A stretch of 10,045 nucleotides of DNA from an uncultured Bacteroidota bacterium (lineage in GTDB: Bacteria > Bacteroidota > Bacteroidia > Flavobacteriales > Flavobacteriaceae), in the NCBI GenBank assembly GCA_902610105.1, contig CACLUN010000029.1:1-10045 (forward strand), in the 5' to 3' direction. The stretch's first letter is position 1; each line of letters starts with the position of its first letter. This document shows, piece after piece, positions 1-6,669 of the stretch. Under the pieces are notes generated by a model that worked only from the letters and a program-made list of their open reading frames with translations, was not told where the DNA came from and ran no database searches. The translations under genes and the position numbers were made by a program.

Positions 1-835
1 AAAATCTGTTAGGATCATCTTTAGCATTGTATCGATAGTCTAAATCCAGATTTACCGTCTCTAGATTTGTCTGCTCTGATAAATTATGTAAATCTTGGCT
101 GTCATGATCAGAACCTATTATATAAATGTATTCTCTTTTATCACCTTTTCTAGTTGGATCAATTCTACCAATCATATCTAAATTAAGGTTAGTAACTGTA
201 TTTTCAAGTGGATATATCGGATTATCCGCATAGTATGCAGAACCTAATAGGCCCTTTTCCTCACCAGTTACGTGTAAAAAAATAATACTTCTCTTAGGTC
301 CCTTACCTTTTTTACTAGCTTGTTTAAAAGCTTGAGCTATTTCTAGCATTGCAACTGTTCCTGATCCATCATCATCAGCTCCATTATGAATTCTCTCTTT
401 TACTTCTCCAATGTATGCTTCTCTGGATCTAGATCCTGTCCTTCCATAACCTACATGATCAAGATGGGATGTTAAAATGAGATATTCATCAGGAATTTCA
501 GTTCCTTTAATAATTGCAATAACATTTTCACTATTAACTTCACCTTCATTTCCTCTCCTTAAGTTTAGTTTCATTTTTTGAAAGTAATCTTTATTATCTA
601 GATCACCTGGTTCAATTTCGTTTTCTATGTAAAAATTTCTTAAATACTCAACAGCTTTTTTTTGTCCTTGTGCACCAGTATTTCTTCCTTCAAATTCATC
701 AGAAGCATATATGTATAGATGATCTTTAAGCTCCTGGGCAGTAATTGTTTTGGCAAACTTATTTGCCTTTTGAAGTTGTGAGTAAGATTGAAAACTAAAT
801 AAACTTGCTAATATTATTAAGAAAATATTTTTCAT
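1..835 (-). CDS. M28 family zinc aminopeptidase, exported, C-terminus cut by window edge
   Basis: Reading the minus strand from ATG at 835-833 gives 278 residues that run off the window. Residues 1-19 form a signal peptide (short basic start MKN, hydrophobic core, end SYSQ), so the enzyme is exported to the periplasm or outside. The M28 co-catalytic zinc core is visible: SHLDHVG with zinc-ligand candidate His124, NGADDDGSG with the bridging Asp154, TGEEKGLLGS with catalytic-base candidate Glu192 and ligand Glu193, and NLDMIGR with Asp220. The last His ligand of the family lies further downstream and is not in the window. M28 enzymes remove N-terminal amino acids from peptides. The gene diverges from the sulfatase; nothing here shows its exact substrate. 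The family is confident; aminopeptidase specificity is inferred. Confidence 0.9.
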   Translation of the reverse strand, partial: MKNIFLIILASLFSFQSYSQLQKANKFAKTITAQELKDHLYIYASDEFEGRNTGAQGQKKAVEYLRNFYIENEIEPGDLDNKDYFQKMKLNLRRGNEGEVNSENVIAIIKGTEIPDEYLILTSHLDHVGYGRTGSRSREAYIGEVKERIHNGADDDGSGTVAMLEIAQAFKQASKKGKGPKRSIIFLHVTGEEKGLLGSAYYADNPIYPLENTVTNLNLDMIGRIDPTRKGDKREYIYIIGSDHDSQDLHNLSEQTNLETVNLDLDYRYNAKDDPNRF

Positions 836-913
836 TTTATGTTATTTATATCTGTTGCTAATATAGTTATTATTTGAATGATTAATAAAATTCAATTTCC
901 ATATATTTATTAT
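836..913. promoter_or_regulatory. divergent intergenic region between peptidase and sulfatase
   Basis: This is a 78-base, strongly AT-rich gap between two divergent start codons, so it should carry promoters for both genes. On the plus strand, TATTATTTG at 868-876 resembles the Bacteroidota -7 element TAnnTTTG with one extra base. A transcript starting just downstream of it would begin after the ATG at 878 and would favour the ATG at 914. I see no good -33 element at the usual spacing, and no convincing -7 element on the minus strand. The promoter role is inferred from gene layout. Confidence 0.35.
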
Positions 914-2338
914 ATGAGAAATATTTTTTTGACAATATCAACTTTTGTTTTGATACTCTCTAGTTGTGAAAAACAAAGTGTTAAAGACTATAATTTTATA
1001 ATTATATATGTTGATGACATGGGTTATGGTGATGTTGCTTCTTATGGTCATCCTACCATAAAAACGCCCAACCTTGATATAATGTCTTTCGAAGGTCAAA
1101 AATGGACTCAGTTTTATTCTGCATCAAGTGTTTGTACACCAAGCAGAGCAGCACTAATGACAGGAAGGTTGCCAATCAGAAATGGCATGATAGGTAAAAA
1201 ATATAGAGTTCTTTATGAAAATTCTGATTATGGAATTCCTGAATCCGAAATTACTATTGCAGAAAAGTTAAAGGAACAAAATTATAAAACAGCTGCAGTA
1301 GGAAAATGGCATTTAGGTCATAAACAAAAATATTTACCCCTTAATAATGGATTTGATTATTATTATGGAATTCCATATTCAAATGATATGAATGCAATTA
1401 ATGGAGTCACTTGTTGTCCTGGTAATAATTATTGGCCACAGTATAAAAAAATACCAATTGACTCCGACAATTATAATGTGCCTCTGATTGAAAATAATGA
1501 TATAATTGAAAGGCCTGTTGATCAAACCACCATAACAAAAAGATTCTCAGAGAAGGTTGCTCAGAAAATTAATGAGTTAAAAGATGATAAATTCTTTATT
1601 TATTTAGCGCATAGTTTACCCCATATTCCGATTTATGCGTCTGATGATTTTTTAGGTAAGAGCAAAGCAGGATTGTACGGTGATGTTATTGAAGAAATTG
1701 ATCATGGTATAGGTATTATTATCAATGAATTAAAAAAAAATGACCTTGATAAAAACACAATTGTTGTATTTAGTTCTGATAATGGACCATGGCTACCTTT
1801 TAAAACCCATGGTGGTTCTGCTGGTTTATTAAGAGAGGGCAAGGGAATGACCTGGGAGGGTGGTCAAAGAGTTCCAGGAATTTTTTGGGGAGCAGATATA
1901 AAACCGGGTTTGATTGATCAAATAGGCTCTACAATGGATTTACTACCAACAATAGTTGATTTTACCAATGCTGAGAGTATCTCCGATAGAGTTATTGATG
2001 GCGTGAGTATTAAACAAACTTTATTAAATCATTCACCAAGTAAAAGAGATAAAATAATATTTTATAGAGAAAGAGAAGTCTATGCAATTAGATATGGGAA
2101 ATATAAAGCACATTTTATAATCAAAGGTGCATATAATTATCCTCCAGGCAGTAATGAAAAAATTGTTTTAGAAACTCCTTTATTATTTAATTTAGATGAG
2201 GACCCCTCAGAAAAACACAATATTGCTGAAAAATATCCAGAAAAAGTTGAAGAAATAAAAGTAATAGCCCAAAATCATATTAATAGCTTTGATCCGCCAG
2301 AGAGTTTATTAGAATCAAGAAATAGAGATAAGTTTTAG
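914..2338 (+). CDS. S1-family formylglycine sulfatase, predicted lipoprotein
   Basis: The 474-residue product hydrolyses sulfate esters, probably on a sulfated glycan or similar molecule outside the cytoplasm. The ATG at 914 is chosen over the in-frame ATG at 878 because it starts directly with a lipoprotein signal (MRNIF, hydrophobic stretch, lipobox LSSC with Cys18); the longer form would put 12 unrelated residues before it. In this numbering the sulfatase signature CTPSR starts at Cys74, the residue converted to formylglycine. Metal and catalytic motifs follow: VDDMGYGD (Asp34, Asp35), GKWHLG (130-135), LPHIP with His237, SSDNG (Asp289, Asn290) and KGMTWEGG. The C-terminal LFNLDEDPSEKHNIA is typical of the arylsulfatase A/GALNS-like branch. 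Length is normal. A maturation enzyme is needed but none is in the window. Its stop codon overlaps the stop of the convergent DUF3050 gene. Substrate is unknown. Confidence 0.93.
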   Translation: MRNIFLTISTFVLILSSCEKQSVKDYNFIIIYVDDMGYGDVASYGHPTIKTPNLDIMSFEGQKWTQFYSASSVCTPSRAALMTGRLPIRNGMIGKKYRVLYENSDYGIPESEITIAEKLKEQNYKTAAVGKWHLGHKQKYLPLNNGFDYYYGIPYSNDMNAINGVTCCPGNNYWPQYKKIPIDSDNYNVPLIENNDIIERPVDQTTITKRFSEKVAQKINELKDDKFFIYLAHSLPHIPIYASDDFLGKSKAGLYGDVIEEIDHGIGIIINELKKNDLDKNTIVVFSSDNGPWLPFKTHGGSAGLLREGKGMTWEGGQRVPGIFWGADIKPGLIDQIGSTMDLLPTIVDFTNAESISDRVIDGVSIKQTLLNHSPSKRDKIIFYREREVYAIRYGKYKAHFIIKGAYNYPPGSNEKIVLETPLLFNLDEDPSEKHNIAEKYPEKVEEIKVIAQNHINSFDPPESLLESRNRDKF

Positions 2339-3096
2339 ATTTGATTGCTGATATAGTCCCAAAGTTTAATTCTTTGCTTAAGCGCCTCATTTGAATACTT
2401 AATAGCATCATTCCATTTTTCTTTATCATTTCCACATAATCCTGAAATCATTTTCAATGCCATTGGACCATGTTCATCTCCGTCCATCTCAATATGTCTT
2501 TCTAAGTAATAGAGCAAATCGTTTGTTTTACTTTCAGGTTTTTCATTCAGAGATTTAACAATATTAATAAACATATCAGGAATCAAATCCTCTCTTCCGA
2601 AAGTAAAAACACTCGCTATTATATGCGTCTTTTTAGTGTCAATAACATCAAATGTAAAATTCATGAAATCTACTGCTGCATTAGGAATATCTGATTTTGT
2701 AACGGCCAATTTGTAATTGTTACAATCAATAACATTTGAAACAAATTTTTTGATTTTATCTGTGCTGGCCCCAATAGTTTCCATCGCATCGAGGTATAGC
2801 TCATAGTGACTGGTAGGGTTTGCCTTTTGATCAATATCACTTTCCTCGCCTAGGACTATTTCATTTATCAACCTTCTGGAAACATTATCTTTTGTTGGTG
2901 TCCATGGTAATTCAACACTTGTCAAATCAATCTGAAGTGCTTTCACAAGTGACATAAAATCCCATACCGCAAAAACATGAGTTTCCATGAATTTAGCTAT
3001 TGCATGTTCTGATTTTAGCTTTGAGTATATCGTGTGATTAAGAAGTTTATTTCTGGTTTCCGATATATTATTTAAAAGGGTATCTATATTCTTCAT
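2335..3096 (-). CDS. DUF3050 family protein (heme-oxygenase-like fold), function unknown
   Basis: The 253-residue cytoplasmic protein has no signal peptide or membrane segment. I recognise it as DUF3050 from conserved blocks: FMETHVFAVWDFMSL (36-50), LPWTP (63-67), RLINEIVLGEESD (75-87), SHYELYLDAM (96-105), FTFGREDLIPDMF (164-176), YYLERHIEMDGDEHGP (196-211) and the LCG at 220-222. The family is generally assigned to the heme oxygenase/TENA all-helical superfamily, which includes diiron oxidases. Conserved acidic and His residues (Glu38, His40, Glu99, His201, Asp205, His209) could form a metal site, but this is inference. It lies on the same strand as the heme operon but is separated from it by a plus-strand exporter gene, so it is not simply the operon's last gene. 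The stop overlaps the sulfatase stop by 4 bases. Family call is confident; activity is unknown. Confidence 0.88.
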   Translation of the reverse strand: MKNIDTLLNNISETRNKLLNHTIYSKLKSEHAIAKFMETHVFAVWDFMSLVKALQIDLTSVELPWTPTKDNVSRRLINEIVLGEESDIDQKANPTSHYELYLDAMETIGASTDKIKKFVSNVIDCNNYKLAVTKSDIPNAAVDFMNFTFDVIDTKKTHIIASVFTFGREDLIPDMFINIVKSLNEKPESKTNDLLYYLERHIEMDGDEHGPMALKMISGLCGNDKEKWNDAIKYSNEALKQRIKLWDYISNQI

Positions 3097-3152
3097 TTAA
3101 GCTTGCAAAATTATATAATAACAAATATTATTCATAGTTTAATTCAAAAATT
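3097..3152. promoter_or_regulatory. divergent intergenic region between DUF3050 gene and LysE-type exporter
   Basis: This 56-base AT-rich gap must hold the start signals of both divergent genes unless they begin inside each other. On the minus strand, TAATTTTG at 3113-3106 fits the Bacteroidota -7 consensus TAnnTTTG exactly, but it sits only 9 bases before the DUF3050 ATG, so the leader would be nearly absent, and no TTG lies at the usual 17-23-base spacing. On the plus strand only a weak TAGTTTAA (3135-3142) is seen. Treat the motif as a candidate only. Confidence 0.3.
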
Positions 3153-3752
3153 ATGCAATTAGATACTCTTTTAATTTTTTTATTTTCAGCATTGATTTTA
3201 ACCTTAAGCCCAGGACCTGATATAATTTATGTTTTTTTTAAGAGTTCAACTGATGGAAAGATAGCTGGAATCAAAACTGTTCTTGGTTTAACTACAGGGT
3301 TATTTTTTCATACAATTTTATTAGTGTTTGGTATATCTGCATTAATTAATTCAAATGAATATTTCTTTTTGTTGATTAAGGTCTTTGGCTTTATGTATTT
3401 TATTTATTTAGCTGTGTCAACATACTATGAAAATTCAAACATTAGTAAACATAAAAAAACAAATCGATCTAATTTTATTACAGGATTGATGATGAATGTT
3501 TTAAATCCTAAAGTAAGTATTTTTTTTATTGCTTTTTTTCCAAATTATATTTTTCATAATAGTTGGTCTTATGAAATTCAATTTTCAATTCTTGGATTAT
3601 TGTTTTGGTTAATTGCAAACATCATTTTTTTGATGGTAGTTATGCTATCATCAATGAATACTAAACTTGTTAATAATTTTATCAAACATAAATACATTAA
3701 AAACCTTAAAATTATTTTTTATGTATTTATAGCAATATGGATTTTAGCTTAA
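3153..3752 (+). CDS. LysE/RhtB family amino-acid exporter
   Basis: The 199-residue integral membrane protein is predicted to export amino acids or related small molecules across the inner membrane. Family marks are the N-terminal LSPGPDIIYV (18-27), the glycine-rich second segment around 35-60 (GIKTVLGLTTGL), and NVLNPKVSIFFIAFFPNYI (115-133), with the Asn-Pro-Lys characteristic of LysE/RhtB proteins. About six hydrophobic segments are visible: roughly 5-27, 38-63, 69-90, 110-132, 144-167 and 185-198. Length is close to the usual 200-210. It is the only plus-strand gene between the DUF3050 gene and the heme operon, and its stop (3750-3752) overlaps the stop of hemJ (3749-3751). Substrate cannot be read from the sequence, and a link with heme synthesis is not supported beyond position. 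Confidence 0.9.
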   Translation: MQLDTLLIFLFSALILTLSPGPDIIYVFFKSSTDGKIAGIKTVLGLTTGLFFHTILLVFGISALINSNEYFFLLIKVFGFMYFIYLAVSTYYENSNISKHKKTNRSNFITGLMMNVLNPKVSIFFIAFFPNYIFHNSWSYEIQFSILGLLFWLIANIIFLMVVMLSSMNTKLVNNFIKHKYIKNLKIIFYVFIAIWILA

Positions 3753-4291
3753 TTTGTTTTAGAGTTTATATAGCTTCTATAAATCTTAATAAGTGAAAAC
3801 AATAGAATGCCAATCATCAAGAAAATCACAGAAGCCTTAAGCCAAGACATAGCGGTTTTTAATACTGCAAGTGAAACTATTGATATTAAAAGAAGTGTTG
3901 CAAATTCATTCCAAAGTCTAAGTTTTAAATCTGAAAATTTTATTGAACCTTTTTTCATTTGAAAATAAATTTTTTGACAGTACACAGTGTAAATAATTAA
4001 AACAGTAACAAAGATTAATTTTATAATCATCCAGTTTAAGTATATTAACGAAGGATTTCTATGCAACATGTAAAGGCCAAAAAAAGTAGATAGTATTACT
4101 GATGGCCATGTTATAATATACATACAACGTTTTGTCATTAATAGAAATTGATCTTGAAGAATTTTTTTCTTTACTTTTTCATATGATTTAGCCTCATTAA
4201 AATATATGAATAGCCTACCAACGTAAAATAGACCTGCAAACCAAGCTATCACTGAAATTAAATGAATAGTTTTTAAAACTAGATAGCTCAT
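3749..4291 (-). CDS. hemJ: HemJ-type protoporphyrinogen IX oxidase (CopD-like membrane protein)
   Basis: The 180-residue inner-membrane protein is the likely oxidase converting protoporphyrinogen IX to protoporphyrin IX, the step before iron insertion. The N-terminus LKTIHLISVIAWFAGLFYVG (6-25) followed by RLFIY is the HemJ hallmark, with conserved His10, Trp17 and Arg26. A Lys in the third membrane segment (Lys91, in NWMIIKLIFV) and RLWNEFATLLL (125-135) also match. Five hydrophobic segments are visible near 5-30, 58-76, 86-108, 131-148 and 152-172. The His that commonly follows the third segment (Tyr-His) is not obvious; YTVYCQK is found there. The ATG overlaps the hemH stop by one base (TAATG), so the two are probably translationally coupled. 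No HemG or HemY is in the window, which supports this role. It is the last gene of the operon. Confidence 0.87.
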   Translation of the reverse strand: MSYLVLKTIHLISVIAWFAGLFYVGRLFIYFNEAKSYEKVKKKILQDQFLLMTKRCMYIITWPSVILSTFFGLYMLHRNPSLIYLNWMIIKLIFVTVLIIYTVYCQKIYFQMKKGSIKFSDLKLRLWNEFATLLLISIVSLAVLKTAMSWLKASVIFLMIGILLFSLIKIYRSYINSKTN

Positions 4292-5292
4292 TAATTAGAC
4301 CATTTAGATATTAATTTGGCCCAATCATCATCATCATTTAGACAAGGTACATAATGATAGCTTTCACCTCCTGCCTCTAAAAACTCTTCTTTTCCTTCCA
4401 TTGCAATTTCTTCTAATGTTTCTAGACAATCAGTAACAAATGCTGGTGTAACAATTACTAATCTCTTTTTACCCTCCTTGGCCAATCTAACTAATTCATC
4501 ATCAGTGTAAGGCTTCAGCCAAGCTTCATTAGGAAGTCGTGATTGAAAAGCATTACTGTATTTATTCTTATCAATTTTAAGTTTTTTGATAACTAATTCT
4601 GTTGTTTCAAGGACCTGATGTTTGTAACAAAACTTATGAGCGTCAGAGTGGTTATTACAACAATCATTAACCTTGTAACAATGAGTATTGGTAGGGTCAG
4701 AAATCTTTAAATGACTAATTGGTATTCCATGGTACGAAAATAAAATGTGATCATACTTAATTTTACTAATAGTATTCTTTATTTTTTTACAAAGCAGATC
4801 AATATATTTTTTGTCATTATAAAATGGTTCGACTGTTTTAATTTTTAAATGTGGGAAATTAGTTTTTACCTCATATTTCACTTTCTCAACAACCGTTTCA
4901 TAAGACGACATCGCGTAGTGAGGGTAGAGTGGAAGCACGGTTATATTTTTAACACCCTTATCATCCAACTCTTTTAAGCCCTTGAATATGCTTATTGATC
5001 CGTACCTCATGGCTAATGAAACAGGAAAATTTACAAGTTTTGTTACTTTATCAAATAATCTTTTTGAAAGAACTATTAGAGGAGAACCTTCTTTCCACCA
5101 AATTTTTTTATATGCTTTTGCAGATTTTCTAGGTCTAGTATTAAGAATTATGACTTTGACTAAAAACCACCTAAACCAATAACTTTTACCAATCACTCTT
5201 TCATCCATCAAAAACTCATCTAAGTATTTTCTGACATCTTTGATCGAGGTACTGTCAGGCGAGCCTAAATTAATCATTAATAATCCCTTCAT
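4291..5292 (-). CDS. hemH: ferrochelatase
   Basis: The 333-residue enzyme inserts ferrous iron into the porphyrin, the terminal step of heme synthesis. Recognisable blocks are the start GLLMINLGSPDS (3-14), YKKIWWKEGSPL (61-72), VLPLYPHYAMSSYETV (119-134), FSYHGIP with the catalytic His188, QSRLPNEAWLKPYTD (250-264) and the end motif TDCLETLEEI with Glu291 as second active-site residue. A cysteine-rich insert follows the catalytic His: Cys205, Cys211, Cys212 and Cys222 (CYKVNDCC then FCYKHQ). Such inserts are seen in several bacterial ferrochelatases and some bind an iron-sulfur cluster; whether this one does is inference. No C-terminal membrane anchor is visible. The ATG follows the hemN stop with no gap (TAAATG), and the stop overlaps the hemJ start. 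Confidence 0.97.
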   Translation of the reverse strand: MKGLLMINLGSPDSTSIKDVRKYLDEFLMDERVIGKSYWFRWFLVKVIILNTRPRKSAKAYKKIWWKEGSPLIVLSKRLFDKVTKLVNFPVSLAMRYGSISIFKGLKELDDKGVKNITVLPLYPHYAMSSYETVVEKVKYEVKTNFPHLKIKTVEPFYNDKKYIDLLCKKIKNTISKIKYDHILFSYHGIPISHLKISDPTNTHCYKVNDCCNNHSDAHKFCYKHQVLETTELVIKKLKIDKNKYSNAFQSRLPNEAWLKPYTDDELVRLAKEGKKRLVIVTPAFVTDCLETLEEIAMEGKEEFLEAGGESYHYVPCLNDDDDWAKLISKWSN

Positions 5293-6669
5293 TTAAATTG
5301 TATTTGAATATGTTCCAACGTTTTGTTTTAAAAGAGGATCAAACCTCATTGCAATGTTCCTTGTAAATAATCTACCCTTTTTGAAAATTGTTAACTTATA
5401 ATTTTCTATTGTTAAAAGATTATCATCAATAAAATCTTGAAATTTATCTTCACTAAAGTCAATAACATCAATTATTTTAGAAACACTTGATTTGTGTTTT
5501 TCAGCAATATTTTCAATATCTAAATAATAATTACACATTACTGAGTTGATTACATCTCTTACAATTTTTTGTTTCTTATCTACAGAATAACCCCTTAAAA
5601 CAGCTAAATCATTTTTTTCAATAGCATTTATATACTGTGCTGCATTTTTTATGTTTTGACTGTAAGCTGAATCAAGCTGAGATATTGATGATGCTCCAAA
5701 AGCATATACTTGACCAGTTGTTTCTCTTGTGCAATATCCTTGAAAATTTCTATGCAGTTGCTTATTATTTAATGCAATTTCAAATTCATCTCCAGGTTTG
5801 GAAAAATGATCCATTCCAATAGACACATAACCTGCATCAGTAAATAATTTATAAGAGTTTTCATACATCAGTGCCTTCTCTGAAGAACTTGGAAAGCCAA
5901 TATTCTCAAGAATTTTTTGTCTGGGTAGGATTGAAGGTACGTGTGCATAAGAAAAAGTTACGATTCTTTCAGTATCTAATTTTATTGCATTTTCCACAGT
6001 CTTTTTGAAACTATCTACTGTCTGCAATGGTAGACCATAAACCAAATCAATGTTAGTTCCTGTAAAGCCTTCGTCTTTTATTTTCTTTACTATATCAGAA
6101 ATAGGATGTTTTGATGGTTTTCTATTAATTGCATCTAAAACATCATTTCTAAAATCTTGAATTCCTACTGAAATTCTATTAAATCCAAATTTTTTCAACA
6201 ATTCAATGTGTCTGAATTCTAAATGTGCTGGATTGCATTCTATGGCCATTTCATAGTTTTTTGAAAAAGTAAATTCATCATAAAGCTTATTAGTAATTCT
6301 TTCAATAAACTTGTATGAAATGGCATTCGGTGTACCACCTCCCCAATGAACTTGCGTTAACTTTCTTTTTTTATTAATCAATTTACCAACATAATCAATT
6401 TCTTTGATGACAGCATCTACATATCTTTCCAAAAAAGGCTTAGTAAAACCAGACTCTGTAGTACATCCACAGAAATGACATATTTGAGGGCAAAATGGTA
6501 TGTGGATATAAACCGATATGTTTTGAGGATTTTCATTATTGGATTGTATGATTTTCTTTTTAAAATCCTCATTTGAGAAATTACTATCAAAAAAAGTTGC
6601 AGGTGGATACGAGGTATATCTTGGACCACTTTTACTATACTTCTTTATAAGTTTATCATTTACCTTCAT
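5293..6669 (-). CDS. hemN: oxygen-independent coproporphyrinogen III dehydrogenase (radical SAM)
   Basis: The 458-residue cytoplasmic radical SAM enzyme decarboxylates coproporphyrinogen III to protoporphyrinogen IX without oxygen. The iron-sulfur motif is CPQICHFCGC with Cys60, Cys64, Cys67 and the HemN-type fourth Cys69. The N-terminal RYTSYPPA (17-24), HWGGGTPN (108-115), SVGIQDF (167-173), GMDHFSKPGDE (285-295) and LHRNFQGYCTR (305-315) mark true HemN rather than HemW or a heme chaperone, and the length matches the roughly 457-residue E. coli HemN. The N-terminal extension and RNFQGY block, which shape the second SAM and substrate site in HemN, are both intact. The ATG overlaps the hemE stop by one base (TAATG). 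No oxygen-dependent HemF is in the window, so this may be the only enzyme for this step, but HemF could be elsewhere. Confidence 0.96.
   Translation of the reverse strand: MKVNDKLIKKYSKSGPRYTSYPPATFFDSNFSNEDFKKKIIQSNNENPQNISVYIHIPFCPQICHFCGCTTESGFTKPFLERYVDAVIKEIDYVGKLINKKRKLTQVHWGGGTPNAISYKFIERITNKLYDEFTFSKNYEMAIECNPAHLEFRHIELLKKFGFNRISVGIQDFRNDVLDAINRKPSKHPISDIVKKIKDEGFTGTNIDLVYGLPLQTVDSFKKTVENAIKLDTERIVTFSYAHVPSILPRQKILENIGFPSSSEKALMYENSYKLFTDAGYVSIGMDHFSKPGDEFEIALNNKQLHRNFQGYCTRETTGQVYAFGASSISQLDSAYSQNIKNAAQYINAIEKNDLAVLRGYSVDKKQKIVRDVINSVMCNYYLDIENIAEKHKSSVSKIIDVIDFSEDKFQDFIDDNLLTIENYKLTIFKKGRLFTRNIAMRFDPLLKQNVGTYSNTI

Noticed and set aside
878..913. Longer sulfatase start at ATG 878
   Set aside because: It would place 12 residues before a complete lipoprotein signal peptide beginning at ATG 914; the shorter form fits secretion better.
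3106..3113. Exact TAnnTTTG (-7) match upstream of the DUF3050 gene as a firm promoter
   Set aside because: It is too close to the ATG, has no partner -33 element at normal spacing, and such a motif arises easily by chance in AT-rich DNA; kept only as a weak candidate in the intergenic entry.
4982..5182. 66-codon plus-strand open frame inside hemH
   Set aside because: It lies fully antisense to a well-conserved ferrochelatase and has no recognisable motif; a shadow of hemH.
5637..5822. 61-codon plus-strand open frame inside hemN
   Set aside because: Antisense to conserved HemN sequence with no domain or start signal of its own.
6417..6629. 70-codon minus-strand open frame overlapping the hemN N-terminus in another frame
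   Set aside because: It is an out-of-frame reading of the radical SAM motif region of hemN; no independent evidence.
5293..6669. HemW (heme chaperone) instead of HemN
   Set aside because: The fourth cysteine in CxxxCxFCxC, the RYTSYP N-terminus and the LHRNFQGY block are HemN features, and the length fits HemN rather than the shorter HemW.
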